From positions 1,488,001 through 1,552,000 of the forward strand of contig NZ_OMOR01000001.1 of assembly GCF_900302465.1 (NCBI RefSeq): a stretch of DNA of 64,000 nucleotides, written 5' to 3'. The stretch comes from Ascidiaceihabitans donghaensis. Its GTDB lineage: Bacteria; Pseudomonadota; Alphaproteobacteria; Rhodobacterales; Rhodobacteraceae. The notes under the pieces are model-generated. The model was not told where the DNA came from. It ran no database searches and saw only the letters and a list, made by a program, of their open reading frames with translations. Of the stretch, positions 35,925-47,618 are shown in pieces (the stretch's first letter is position 1; each line of letters begins with the position of its first letter). The translations under genes and the position numbers were made by a program.

Positions 35925-36494
35925 ATGACCGACTTCCCGTCCCACGACATCGACAGCGCACCCGACGCGTCAAAGCCGTTGCTTGAAAATTCTCAGAAGG
36001 CCTTTGGTCGTCTGCCGGGGCTGCACAAAGTTATGGCTGAAAGCCCACAAGTGCTTGAAGGGTATCAAGTGCTGCACAAACTTTTCACCGAAACAGCCTT
36101 TGACGCCGATGAAATGACTGTGGTCTGGCAAGCCATCAATGTTGAACACGAATGTCACTACTGTGTGCCCGCCCACACCGGAATTGCGAAGCGTATGAAG
36201 GTTTCCGACGAAATCTCTGACGCGTTACGCGATGAAACGGCCTTGCCAACTGCCAAGCTGGAAGCGCTGCGGACGTTTACCCTGCGTATGTTGCGCGGGC
36301 GGGGCAATGTCACGGACGCACAGATGAAAGAGTTCTTTAACGCGGGCTACGGCCACCGTGCCGTTCTAGATGTCATTCTTGGTCTCGCGCAAAAAACGAT
36401 GTCGAACTACATCAATCACGTCGCAGAGACCCCGCTTGATGAACCAGTAAAGCCGCTGGCTTGGACCCGTGGCAAAACGCCTGTCACAGCTTAA
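35925..36494 (+). CDS. AhpD-like / carboxymuconolactone decarboxylase family protein
   Basis: A 189-residue protein starting at the ATG at 35925 (GGAGAAACACA upstream). It carries the AhpD-type motif ECHYCVPAHTGIAK, with CxxC and a His four residues on, and the nearby Glu residues that form the peroxidase relay in AhpD. The later LDVILGLAQKTMSNYINHVA is a family hallmark. A thiol peroxidase-like or redox role in the cytoplasm is likely. Control by the neighbouring TetR protein through the shared operator is inferred from position. Confidence 0.85.
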   Translation: MTDFPSHDIDSAPDASKPLLENSQKAFGRLPGLHKVMAESPQVLEGYQVLHKLFTETAFDADEMTVVWQAINVEHECHYCVPAHTGIAKRMKVSDEISDALRDETALPTAKLEALRTFTLRMLRGRGNVTDAQMKEFFNAGYGHRAVLDVILGLAQKTMSNYINHVAETPLDEPVKPLAWTRGKTPVTA

Positions 36495-36631
36495 GGCAAG
36501 CCACCCGCAGGGGCGACAACAGCGCCCCTGCAAAGGGTTCAACCTTCGTAGCCCCTTTGTGAACGCGAGCGTGTGGGACCCCTGTTTGGGGTTATATTGC
36601 TGACAGCGTTTGGTGTTCTGTTGCGCCAAAA

Positions 36632-36666
36632 GATGCCTCCGGCGGGGATATTTTAAGCAAGAAGAA
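36632..36666 (+). repeat. Dispersed GC-rich terminator-like motif, copy 2
   Basis: GATGCCTCCGGCGGGGATA followed by TTTTAAGCAAGAAGAA matches the copy at 4088-4125 almost base for base. It lies between the convergent AhpD-like and SDR genes, a fitting place for a terminator. Confidence 0.6.
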
Positions 36667-36670
36667 ACAC

Positions 36671-37371
36671 TTAAAGCCTGTATCCGCCATTTACGTTCAG
36701 AATTTCACCCGTGATAAAACTTGCGTCGTTTGAGGCCAGAAAGCGCACTGCTTTTGCGATATCTTGTGGCTGAGCCACGCGGCCAAGTGCAGTCATTTCT
36801 ACGAATTTGGCGATCAATTCTGCTGGCCGCGGGTTTTCTGTGAGTTCCGTGGCTCCGGGGGCGACGCCGTTTACGCGAATGCCTTTTGATCCAAGTTCCT
36901 TGGCCATGGCCCGCGTCCACGTGTTAAGCGCGGCCTTGCTTGCGGAATAGGCAGAAGCGCCCATGGCCGGCAGCACGGCGTTCGTTGAGGAAATGTTGAT
37001 CACAGTGGAGCCTGATTTCAAGTAGGGTAGGGCTGCGGCAAGCAATGCCATCGGGGCCGTTACATTAACTTGAAATGTGTCGTTTATCGCATCGAAGTCC
37101 GTAGCATCCGGCGCGTTCATCGTGATGGCGCCTGCGTTGTTGACCAGCACATCCAATTGACCAAAATGTGCGATGGTTTGTTCGATGACTTTTTGCGCTT
37201 GATCCGGTTTGGACAGATCAGCGTGAATTGCAAAAAACTCGGGCCGCTCATGACAAAGCGGCCCGGGATCAGTTGTATTGTACGTAAAAGCGACCTTTTG
37301 GTCTGCGCCCAAATTTTCGGCGATGGCGCGGCCTATGCCGCGCGCACCACCGGTAATCAGGGCAACCCGCA

Positions 37372-37372
<1 letters not shown>
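36671..37372 (-). CDS. Short-chain dehydrogenase/reductase
   Basis: A 233-residue classical SDR. The cofactor motif TGGARGIG is at residues 7-14, NNAG at 78-81, a catalytic Ser in NISSTN and Tyr142-x3-Lys146 in YSASK. Consistent with NADP(H) preference, an Arg follows the second glycine of the cofactor motif. The ATG overlaps the aconitase stop by one base (TAATG), so it should be translated by coupling to acnA. The substrate cannot be told; 3-oxoacyl-ACP reductase-like SDRs look similar. Confidence 0.9.
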
Positions 37373-40056
<2,684 letters not shown>

Positions 40057-40291
40057 GGCGGGCGCTCCCTTCTGGGTTGAGATGTGGCACTTTGTTGGGT
40101 GCGTCTTGCCTTAGGAACGGGCGCGGATCAACCTAAAAACATGCATCTGCGGCATTTTGTATACCATTGTGTACCGAATTTTACGTGAACTGTCTGTAAC
40201 ATCGATAACGGTTCTTTCAAGAAACCTTGATTGGTAATTTCGATGGAAAGGGAATAGCCATGAGGTAACACATCATAGGTACTATACTGTC

Positions 40292-40984
40292 ATGAAGAAA
40301 ATAGCGTCCGGTCTTGCTGCTGCATTCCTAAGTTTTGCGACACCCGTTTGGGCGCAGGACAGTCCTGTTGTTGTTGAACTGTTCACATCGCAAGGGTGTT
40401 CATCCTGTCCGCCCGCCGATGCCATGTTGCATGAATTGGCAGTGCGCGATGACGTGATCGCGATTGCATTGCATGTGGACTATTGGGATTATATCGGCTG
40501 GAAAGACGAATTTGCAGACCCCGCTTACGCCAAACGGCAGCGCAAATATGCCCGTGTCGGGGGGCGGCGATCTGTGTACACGCCGCAGATGATTGTGAAC
40601 GGCCAAACGGATATTGTTGGCGCGAAAGCGATGAAGCTTTCTGCAGCGATTGCGGCGCATGCAGCACAGCCTATGCCGGTTGCAGTGTCTTTGACGCGCA
40701 GTGGCGATACGGTTCAAATCAAAGCAGACGCACAGTCCGCGGGATCATATGTCGTGCAACTGTTGCGGTATCAGCCTTTGCGGGAAAGCCGCATTACGCG
40801 TGGCGAAAACGCGGGTCAGACATTGAAATACGCAAATGTTGCGCAGGATTGGCAAGAGCTGGCCCAGTGGAACGGACAGTCTGCGTTGACGTTGACTGCA
40901 CCTGCGCCGGGGGACGCTGCAATTGTCGTGTTGGTGCAGCACGACAAACTGGGTCCTATTGTCGGCGCTGCACGACTGCGGTGA
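40292..40984 (+). CDS. DUF1223 secreted thioredoxin-like protein
   Basis: A 230-residue protein with a signal peptide ending VWA (residues 1-21). DUF1223 features are VVELFTSQGCSSCPPADAML, with Cys36 and Cys39 in a thioredoxin-like CxxC, then HVDYWDYIGWKDEFADP and a GRRSVYTPQMIVNGQTD segment. The C-terminus forms a beta domain. A periplasmic redox function is plausible by fold but no partner is known. It converges on the acyltransferase gene with only one base between the two stops. Confidence 0.9.
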   Translation: MKKIASGLAAAFLSFATPVWAQDSPVVVELFTSQGCSSCPPADAMLHELAVRDDVIAIALHVDYWDYIGWKDEFADPAYAKRQRKYARVGGRRSVYTPQMIVNGQTDIVGAKAMKLSAAIAAHAAQPMPVAVSLTRSGDTVQIKADAQSAGSYVVQLLRYQPLRESRITRGENAGQTLKYANVAQDWQELAQWNGQSALTLTAPAPGDAAIVVLVQHDKLGPIVGAARLR

Positions 40985-40985
40985 T

Positions 40986-41885
40986 CTAAATCTGATCAGG
41001 ACGCCAACGGCGCGGCACCCAAAACCATTGTTCGGGGTTGGTCCGTATGCGCGCCGAAATGCTGTCATTCATGGCTTGTGTCATCGTCAGCGCGTCGCTG
41101 TGCGGAATTGGCGCTTCCAGCGTGGTTTCAAATCCCAACCCGTCGTCCTGTCGTATTCCGTAAAACGGAATGAGTGCTGCATCAAAGCGCAAAGCAAGAT
41201 CTGCCGCGGATGTGGCTGTGCGGGCAGGTGCGCCTAGAAAGTCCATAACAGGGGCGTGAAACACGTGCTGATCAAACAGCAACACCAACTGTCCGCCAGC
41301 TTTCAAATGACGCACAAAACCGGCCGTGCCTTTGCGGCCTTGGGGGAAAACCGGCCCGCCAAAGGCCTCCATGGTTTTTACGTAATGCGCATTGAAATAG
41401 GGATTGGACATGTCGCGGTACAGCCCACCAATGGCAAAACCCTGACTGACAAGGGCCGCGCGTGTCGCCTCGTAATTGCCAAAATGCCCCGTAACAAGAA
41501 TGACAGGCCGGTCGGCGTCCCGGGCCTCTTTGAGGGCATGAAATCCGGGTCCAGTTATCTCGTGATCGTGCATGCGCGACAGCATGTCTTTAGTGGAATA
41601 GTTTTCGATCAGGGTGCGCCCAAAGTTGTTTAAACAGGCGGATGCCAAGGATTTCCGTTCTCCTTGGGACATGTCCGGGTAGATGTGTGCGATATGCTGC
41701 ATCGCGCGACTTCGAAACCCCGCAACCGGTCCCAGAACGCTTGAAAAAAACGTACCCACCCAGCGTACGCGCACGGCGTAGGGCAGCATCAATGCCAAAC
41801 GGATCAATCCGTAAACAACGGCATTCGTGGCAAACAGCACCGCCCGTTTGCCCAAAGGTAAAGTCTGTTTTGGGTTTTTCGCCAT
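40986..41885 (-). CDS. Lipid A biosynthesis-type lauroyl acyltransferase (LpxL/HtrB family)
   Basis: A 299-residue inner-membrane acyltransferase. The catalytic H-x4-E motif is His134 to Glu139 in TGHFGNYEA, followed by GLYRDMSNPYFNAHYVKTM and LVLLFDQHVFHAPVMDFLG, which match LpxL/HtrB. It would add a secondary acyl chain to lipid A. An N-terminal helix (about residues 18-40) anchors it. It is not in an lpx cluster here, which is usual for the late acyltransferases. Confidence 0.88.
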   Translation of the reverse strand: MAKNPKQTLPLGKRAVLFATNAVVYGLIRLALMLPYAVRVRWVGTFFSSVLGPVAGFRSRAMQHIAHIYPDMSQGERKSLASACLNNFGRTLIENYSTKDMLSRMHDHEITGPGFHALKEARDADRPVILVTGHFGNYEATRAALVSQGFAIGGLYRDMSNPYFNAHYVKTMEAFGGPVFPQGRKGTAGFVRHLKAGGQLVLLFDQHVFHAPVMDFLGAPARTATSAADLALRFDAALIPFYGIRQDDGLGFETTLEAPIPHSDALTMTQAMNDSISARIRTNPEQWFWVPRRWRPDQI

Positions 41886-42013
41886 GACCTGCTATTGCGT
41901 GACAACAGGGCACAGCGCCCTGAGGGTCAGAGATAGCTTGCCACATGCGCAATCACAAGCGACGGCGTCTATGCGCTGGTCTTGAATGCATGGGCCACGG
42001 ACGGTTTTGCGTC

Positions 42014-43093
42014 TTATTCTTCGTCCTCGTCTGGTGAAATAAGCAACAGATCACCCGAGGCCTCAAGCGCACGAATGGTTGCAACGATATTGCTCATTGC
42101 GGCTTCAACGTCTGCAGGTTTTTGTTTTCCAGCTTCTTCGATTTCTTCGCGCAATTGGTCCGCCATACGCCCGGACATGTTTTCGAGGATAAAGTCGGCT
42201 GACGCCTTCATGCCCGCGGCTTCAGCACCTCCCAACGCTGCGATCAGATCGGCTTGATCAATGTCACGCAATACCCGTGGCAAATCGCGCGGCGCAATGC
42301 GTTCTGCGATGTTGCCAAAAGTGAAAATGGCTTTGCGCACGGCATTGGCGAACCCTTCGTCGCGTTCATCCAAACCTTCTAGAACATCATCGCGCGTCAC
42401 AGATGTCGAGGAATTCAGAATGGCGCCAACCCTGTCTACGGGATCTTCATCAAATGCGCGCAACGGCAATGCGGACAACTGATCAGCAATTGAGCGCCCG
42501 ATGCGATCCACAGCGTCAGGTGTTACAGCACCCGTCTGCGACACCGCAAACGTGATCTGGCGGGCGCGGGGCCCAGGCAATTTACCAAGGATTTCTGCGG
42601 CTTTTGTCACATCCAACTTTGACAGTAAAACTGCTGCGACTTCGATGCTTTCTTCTTGCATAACCGGCACTAGGCGTTCGCTGCCAACATCCTTGATACG
42701 CACCCATGGGTCGCCTGTTTCACGCACGTTGGCCTCTTTGGCCAGGCGGGCTGCGGTTTTGGGGCTGATTTTGCCATCCAATGCGCTTAACGCACCGGCA
42801 ATACCACCGGGGAAACTTAGCCCGATGCGTTCGACTTCTTCTGCAAATTCCTGAACAACATGTTGAAGGGTGTCACGGTCAACGACCCGCATCTGTCCCA
42901 TCTGTTTTGTCAGCTGTTCTTGAAGTTCTTCTGGAAGGTCTTCCAGCGGAATGTCGGCGCCTTCATTCAGAAGCAACCGCACAACGATTGCGGCTTTTGC
43001 CTTGCGGCTTAGCGTTAAATCCGGTTTGCCGGGGGCAGGGGTGCCACCAAGGGGCGACATATCGCCCATTGGAGCCATTGGAAGAAAATCCAT
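42014..43093 (-). CDS. fliG: Flagellar motor switch protein FliG
   Basis: A 359-residue FliG. The ATG at 43093 (GAGG upstream) is preferred to a TTG four codons earlier. The N-terminal domain begins near residue 28 (LSRKAKAAIVVRLLLNEG); the middle domain has the EExxx-repeat ESIEVAAVLLSKLDVTKAAE; the C-terminal torque domain has FTFGNIAERIAPRDLPRVLR and the charged segment ENMSGRMADQLREEIEE. FliG turns MotAB ion flow into rotor torque. It stands alone here, away from other flagellar genes, so the main cluster must be elsewhere. Confidence 0.9.
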   Translation of the reverse strand: MDFLPMAPMGDMSPLGGTPAPGKPDLTLSRKAKAAIVVRLLLNEGADIPLEDLPEELQEQLTKQMGQMRVVDRDTLQHVVQEFAEEVERIGLSFPGGIAGALSALDGKISPKTAARLAKEANVRETGDPWVRIKDVGSERLVPVMQEESIEVAAVLLSKLDVTKAAEILGKLPGPRARQITFAVSQTGAVTPDAVDRIGRSIADQLSALPLRAFDEDPVDRVGAILNSSTSVTRDDVLEGLDERDEGFANAVRKAIFTFGNIAERIAPRDLPRVLRDIDQADLIAALGGAEAAGMKASADFILENMSGRMADQLREEIEEAGKQKPADVEAAMSNIVATIRALEASGDLLLISPDEDEE

Positions 43094-43190
43094 AAGCGGC
43101 CTCAATTGGAGTTTGTTCCAATCTAGGCCGCAATAGATGAAGATTTCCTGAAATCAGAACTGGTTTTCAGCTCCGATTTCAGGATCAGGA

Positions 43191-43736
43191 TCAGTGATTG
43201 TACGTCAGGCCTGTTTCGATGGCTTGGCGCAAAGACGCTTCGGCCCATGTGCCTTCGCCACCGCGCGCCTGAATTTCCCGCAACTGGGCGATGGCACCAA
43301 TTTTGTCGCCTTGATCCAGCATGCCCTGCGCCATGTAAGACCGTGCCAGAATGTTTCCGGGATTTTTATCAATGGCGTCTTGATAAAAGACCATGGCGAC
43401 ATCGATGTTGCCCATTTTGCGTTCTGTGAACCCTTTATAGGTCAGAACGCGGTCATCATTCTGGTCGGACATCGCGGCCAAGACGCCTTGGGCGTCCATG
43501 TAGCGGCCTGCATAGGCCAGTTCGCGTACCGCGTCATACAGGCCATTGTCATCAAGTGAACTTTTCTTCGGGCGCACGCAGCGTTGTTTCTTCTCATCCC
43601 AGACCCGAACGCCTTTGCAGTCTTTACTGGTTTTCGTGGGCTTTGGCGCTGTCTCGTTGCCACCACCTGCAGCGTAGAGGGGCGTTGTTACGCTCATTGG
43701 AAGGGTCAAAGCTGCTGCAATCAAAAAGGTCCGCAT
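43191..43736 (-). CDS. Secreted TPR-like protein
   Basis: A 181-residue protein with a signal peptide (MRTFLIAAALTLPMSVTTP, ending LYA). The start at 43736 follows GAGGAGAACACAC. A lysine-rich mature N-terminus with two cysteines (DCKGVRVWDEKKQRCVRPK) precedes about three tetratricopeptide-like helical pairs (LAYAGRYMDAQGVLAAM, GNIDVAMVFYQDAIDKNPGN, LDQGDKIGAIAQLREI). It probably works as a periplasmic protein-protein scaffold. The partner is unknown. Confidence 0.75.
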   Translation of the reverse strand: MRTFLIAAALTLPMSVTTPLYAAGGGNETAPKPTKTSKDCKGVRVWDEKKQRCVRPKKSSLDDNGLYDAVRELAYAGRYMDAQGVLAAMSDQNDDRVLTYKGFTERKMGNIDVAMVFYQDAIDKNPGNILARSYMAQGMLDQGDKIGAIAQLREIQARGGEGTWAEASLRQAIETGLTYNH

Positions 43737-43868
43737 GTGTGTTCTCCTCAAGGGTCTTGTTGTGACGATACTTCAATAACCCCGAACCGTGCGACTTTAT
43801 TCGGTGTGGGTGATGAAAAAGTGACTTTTTGCAAAATTAGGGTGGAAAGGAGCGATGGCAATGCACGG

Positions 43869-44297
43869 CTACAAGGTTTTGGCCTGTGCGTTCTGCGTAT
43901 CCTTTAATTTGTCCAGATCGATGTTCAAATAGGTCGCGGCGTCAGAAACGGATCTGAAGATTTCGACATGCATCAGGGGTTTGCCGGAGGTGAGTGCTGA
44001 AAACATACGCGCCAGCCCATAACCCAACCCGGTGGGTGCGCTGATTGCGACAGACATCGGGGTGTCGGGGGCTGCGAAGGTGCGTTCATAAAACCCGTTT
44101 AAGGCAAACACGTCCCGAAACGTGGCCTTTGCATCCTTAAGATCGGACAAATCGACCAACATTCTATTTTTGGAATCAAAGTCGGGGTCAAGGCTATAAC
44201 GCGTGGCAAGCGCCATCAATTCGGCCAATTCGGTTTTGCCCCAGATGCTGACAAACTTCAGCTGGAATTGTGGGTATATGTGATACCGAGCAGGCAA
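43869..44297 (-). CDS. Hypothetical protein, possible STAS-like
   Basis: A 142-residue protein, probably starting at a TTG (44297) preceded by CAGGGGA; no ATG is available before the internal ATG at residue 28 and a stop lies nine codons upstream. The pattern is alternating strands and helices: HIYPQFQLKFVSIWGKT, NRMLVDLSDLKDA, SVAISAPTGLGYGLARMF, HVEIFRSVSDAATYLNID. This resembles the STAS/SpoIIAA-like proteins of unknown function (strand-DLSD-helix), which is a fold guess only. No neighbour gives a clue. Confidence 0.6.
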   Translation of the reverse strand: MPARYHIYPQFQLKFVSIWGKTELAELMALATRYSLDPDFDSKNRMLVDLSDLKDAKATFRDVFALNGFYERTFAAPDTPMSVAISAPTGLGYGLARMFSALTSGKPLMHVEIFRSVSDAATYLNIDLDKLKDTQNAQAKTL

Positions 44298-44456
44298 ACT
44301 GGTCCCCTGAAAACACGTGCACTAGATGTATGAGTGTACGGGGCGGTCAGATATTTATCCACTAACCCACGGTAGTAGTTCCGCTTTTTCTTGGACAGGT
44401 TGCATGTGCTTTTGAGAATTAGGTTACCATTATCCAATATTCAGGCGTGCAAACGA

Positions 44457-44491
44457 AAACCGCCCACCCAGCTGGTGTGGGCAGGCGGTTT
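44457..44491 (-). terminator. Terminator downstream of purB
   Basis: On the minus strand AAACCGCC pairs with GGCGGTTT across an inner loop and a further 4-base stem; TTTTCGTTT follows. It lies about 78 bases past the purB stop. The rest of the gap 44298-44569 shows nothing else I can name. Confidence 0.75.
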
Positions 44492-44569
44492 GTTGAATTG
44501 ACGTGTGATTCTTCCCCCAAGTCGGGAAAATTCAAAGATGCTTAAGGCAGCACCTTGTACGTCCGGGGC

Positions 44570-45877
44570 CTAAATGTCGCCGAACACACGGGCAAAGATC
44601 GTGTCGACGTGTTTGGTGTGGTAGCCCATGTCGAATTTTTCGTTAATCTCGTCGACAGACAAAGCCTTGCACACATCTTCATCCGCCAGCAGCTCTTCGC
44701 GGAAATCGGTACGGTGTTCCCATACTTTCAATGCATTGCGCTGCACCATGGAATAGGCGTCTTCGCGGCTGACGCCGGCTTGGGTCAGGGCCAACAACAC
44801 GCGCTGCGACATCACCAAACCCGGGAATTTGTTCATATTATCAAGCATGTTCTGCGGGAAGATGATCATCTTGTCGATGACGCTGGTCATGCGGGCCAGC
44901 GCAAAATCCAGCGTGATCGTCGCATCCGGTCCAATGTTGCGCTCAACCGAGCTGTGCGAGATATCGCGTTCGTGCCACAGGGCCACGTTTTCAAGCGCGG
45001 GGATGACTGTCATGCGCACCAGACGGGCCAGACCTGTCAGGTTTTCGGTCAGCACGGGGTTCTTTTTGTGTGGCATAGCGCTTGAGCCCTTTTGGCCCAT
45101 GGAAAAGAACTCTGCGCCTTCCAACACTTCGGTGCGCTGCATGTGGCGCACTTCGATGGCGATGTTTTCGATAGAGGACGATACAACACCAAGCGCTGCA
45201 AAGAAGGCGGCATGACGGTCGCGGGGGATAACTTGGGTGGAAATAGGTTCGGGTTTCAGGCCCAAAGCCGCGCAGACATGGTCTTCGACTTGCGGGTCAA
45301 CGTTGGCAAATGTGCCAACAGCACCGGAAATAGCGCCAGTGGCAATTTCGGCGCGGGCTGTGTGCATACGGGCCAGATTGCGGTCCATTTCAGCGTAAAA
45401 ACGTGCGAATGTCAGGCCCATGGTTGTGGGTTCGGCGTGGATGCCGTGGCTGCGGCCGACGCGCAATGTGTCTTTGTGTTCAATCGCGCGACGTTTCAGG
45501 GCGCCCATCAATCCTTCGACACCTGCGATCAGAATGTCTGCGGCCCGCACAAGCTGCACGTTGAAACACGTGTCCAGCACGTCGGAAGATGTCATGCCTT
45601 GGTGTACAAAACGCGCTTCGTCGGCGCCCACGTGTTCGGCAAGGTGTGTAAGAAATGCAATGACGTCATGTTTGGTAACGGCTTCGATTTCGTCGATGCG
45701 TGCCACGTCGAATTCGACGTCTTTGGCTTTCCACACAGCGTCCGCGTTTTCGCGGGGGATGGTGCCCATGTCGGCCATGGCTTCACAGGCGTGGGCCTCA
45801 ATCTCGTACCAGATTTTGAACTTGGTTTCAGGGGACCAAATGGCAACCATTTCGGGACGGGAATAGCGAGGGATCAT
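44570..45877 (-). CDS. purB: Adenylosuccinate lyase
   Basis: A 435-residue fumarase-superfamily lyase acting twice in purine synthesis (SAICAR to AICAR, adenylosuccinate to AMP). It starts MIPRYSRPEMVAIWSPETKF. The signature loop GSSAMPHKKNP is present around residue 267, with TSSDVLDTCF and VGRSHGIHAEPTTMG as the other active-site segments. Length matches the bacterial enzyme. It diverges from the small secreted protein gene at 45960 and has its own terminator. Confidence 0.97.
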   Translation of the reverse strand: MIPRYSRPEMVAIWSPETKFKIWYEIEAHACEAMADMGTIPRENADAVWKAKDVEFDVARIDEIEAVTKHDVIAFLTHLAEHVGADEARFVHQGMTSSDVLDTCFNVQLVRAADILIAGVEGLMGALKRRAIEHKDTLRVGRSHGIHAEPTTMGLTFARFYAEMDRNLARMHTARAEIATGAISGAVGTFANVDPQVEDHVCAALGLKPEPISTQVIPRDRHAAFFAALGVVSSSIENIAIEVRHMQRTEVLEGAEFFSMGQKGSSAMPHKKNPVLTENLTGLARLVRMTVIPALENVALWHERDISHSSVERNIGPDATITLDFALARMTSVIDKMIIFPQNMLDNMNKFPGLVMSQRVLLALTQAGVSREDAYSMVQRNALKVWEHRTDFREELLADEDVCKALSVDEINEKFDMGYHTKHVDTIFARVFGDI

Positions 45878-45959
45878 AGGCGCACCTTTTTGTGACTTTC
45901 CGGCAGTTCGAGGGCGTCATAGACTGATGGGCGGGAAACGACAACCAAGGGACGATGCG

Positions 45960-46301
45960 ATGACACGCTTTGCCACACTCGCTTTGATGATTTTGCCCAT
46001 GTCCGGTCAGGCAGAAGGGATCTGGACCACGATGACAGGGACCGAAATCAACGCAGCACTGACGGACCGCACATTGGTATATGCCGAGGCCAGCCAGACG
46101 TTTTATGCGTCGGGCAAGACGCTTTACAATCAGGGCGGGCGCGAAAGCTGGGGCAGCTGGCGTGTGGACAACAATCAATATTGCTCCGAATGGCCGCCAC
46201 AAGGGCTTTGGGCATGTTATCACATGGATCGCTCTGGCGAAAAGCTGCGTTTTATCGGTGAAGGCGACGATATCACAGTCGGGACCTACACAGGCGAATG
46301 A
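45960..46301 (+). CDS. Small secreted protein, unknown
   Basis: A 113-residue protein starting at the ATG at 45960 with AAGGGA upstream and a signal peptide (MTRFATLALMILPMSGQAEG). The mature part has WTTMTGTEINAALTDRTLVY and a cysteine pair in NNQYCSEWPPQGLWACYHM, suggesting one disulfide in a small beta fold. The gene overlaps the DUF6314 gene by 4 bases (ATGA), so the two should be coexpressed. I cannot name the family with confidence; DUF995-like proteins have a similar cysteine spacing. Confidence 0.65.
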   Translation: MTRFATLALMILPMSGQAEGIWTTMTGTEINAALTDRTLVYAEASQTFYASGKTLYNQGGRESWGSWRVDNNQYCSEWPPQGLWACYHMDRSGEKLRFIGEGDDITVGTYTGE

Positions 46302-46699
46302 TCAAACGCACACTTGACGATTTTCAAGGGCGCTGGCGGCTGACCCGCGCCATTGCACATGACACAGGGCAGACCGCGCGGTTCACGGGCTTGGCGGCAT
46401 GGCAACCGCATGACGGTGGGTTGATATACACCGAGATCGGGCGCCTTGAAATTCCGGGCCAGCCGTCGATGTCAGCAGAACGCAAATACGTGTGGGACAG
46501 GGACTTGCGCGTGTATTTCGACGATGGGCGGTTCTTTCACCAAGTGCCCGAAACCGGCGGGCCAACTGAACATTGGTGTGATCCGGACCAATACGATGTG
46601 GTCTATGACTTTTCCCAATGGCCACGTTGGTCGTGTGTCTGGGACGTGCGCGGCCCGCGTAAATCCTATCAAATGCGATCAGACTACGAACAGCTTTGA
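46298..46699 (+). CDS. DUF6314 family protein
   Basis: A 133-residue cytoplasmic protein. The pattern is LDDFQGRWRLTRAIAHDTG, FTGLAAWQP, GLIYTEIGRLEIP, YVWDRDLRVYFDDGRFFH, HWCDPDQYDVVYDF and VRGPRKSYQMRSDYEQL. This repeated aromatic/strand layout matches what I remember of DUF6314, with a lipocalin-like small barrel likely. Function unknown. It shares an ATGA overlap with the secreted protein upstream and precedes bioY by 66 bases. Confidence 0.7.
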   Translation: MIKRTLDDFQGRWRLTRAIAHDTGQTARFTGLAAWQPHDGGLIYTEIGRLEIPGQPSMSAERKYVWDRDLRVYFDDGRFFHQVPETGGPTEHWCDPDQYDVVYDFSQWPRWSCVWDVRGPRKSYQMRSDYEQL

Positions 46700-46765
46700 T
46701 TATGCGCTTGCAGAAAGTGTTTCTGCGCGGCAGAAAATGCACACTGATTTCAAATTGAGGAGTGC

Positions 46766-47371
46766 ATGCAGATGAATTCTGCCATCAATAACAAAGTGCT
46801 GAGCGATGTCTTGGGCGCGAATGACGGGGCACTTCGCCTTGCAAAACAAGCGGTTCTGGTCTTGGCGGGTATCCTGCTTTTGGCCGTTGCAGCAAAAATC
46901 AAAGTGCCGATGTGGCCTGTGCCGATCACAATGGGCACTTTCGCAGTTCTTAGCATTGGCGCGGCGTATGGTGCGCGTTTGGGTCTTGTGACCATCATCG
47001 GCTACATGATCGTCGGCGCACTTGGCTTTGACGTGTTTGCAGGTTCCTCTGCGCAAGCCTACGGGTTTGAATATATGATGGGCGGCACAGGCGGCTATCT
47101 GGTGGGTTATGTGTTGGCGACCGTCCTTTTGGGCAGCTTGGCCCGTCAGGGCTGGGACCGTTCTGCTCCCAAAATGGCGCTGGCGATGCTGCTGGGCAAC
47201 GTGTTGATCTATGTGCCGGGCCTGCTGTGGTTGGGCACACTTTATGGCTGGGACAAACCAATTCTGGCTTGGGGGCTCACGCCGTTTCTTGTGGGCGATT
47301 TGGTCAAGCTGGCTTTGGCCGCAGCACTGTTTCCAATGATCTGGAAACTGGTGTCTCGCGCCCGCGACTAA
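46766..47371 (+). CDS. bioY: Biotin transporter BioY
   Basis: A 201-residue substrate-binding membrane subunit of the biotin ECF transporter. Six hydrophobic segments are visible. Family marks are KIKVPMWPVPITMGTFAVL, YGARLGLVTIIGYMIVGALG and GGTGGYLVGYVLA. GAGGAG is placed before the ATG at 46766. The energising bioM and bioN genes are not adjacent. I looked for a BioR site (TTATCTATAA-like) upstream and saw none. Confidence 0.94.
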   Translation: MQMNSAINNKVLSDVLGANDGALRLAKQAVLVLAGILLLAVAAKIKVPMWPVPITMGTFAVLSIGAAYGARLGLVTIIGYMIVGALGFDVFAGSSAQAYGFEYMMGGTGGYLVGYVLATVLLGSLARQGWDRSAPKMALAMLLGNVLIYVPGLLWLGTLYGWDKPILAWGLTPFLVGDLVKLALAAALFPMIWKLVSRARD

Positions 47372-47393
47372 GTTTTTACACCAAGCGATGAAT

Positions 47394-47428
47394 TGGGCGT
47401 GTGCATCCACTTTGCACGCGCCCATTTT
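47394..47428 (+). terminator. Terminator downstream of bioY
   Basis: TGGGCGTGTGCA (47394-47405) pairs with TGCACGCGCCCA (47413-47424), with one G-T wobble and a 7-base loop, followed by TTTT. It also argues that the next gene starts well beyond this point. Confidence 0.85.
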
Positions 47429-47618
47429 ATTATTCAATCATGGAATGTGGCCCCAAAAATTTGAAGCAAAGCTTCACAATTCAATTGCTTCATTGTATGA
47501 GTATTTCCACGAGGGGTTGAATTTCCAACCCGACACCGACCACTTTTTTTCACGACCTTTTCCAAAGCCTGCAAAGTATTTTCCTTGCAGATTTCACATT
47601 TTTATTAGGGATTTTCAG

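Noticed and set aside
46700-46765. A BioR operator upstream of bioY
   Set aside because: No TTATCTATAA-like palindrome is present in the gap.
47388-47618. An upstream extension of the aerolysin-like protein
   Set aside because: The extra 77 residues would be encoded through the bioY terminator and are not compatible with the well-spaced start at 47619.
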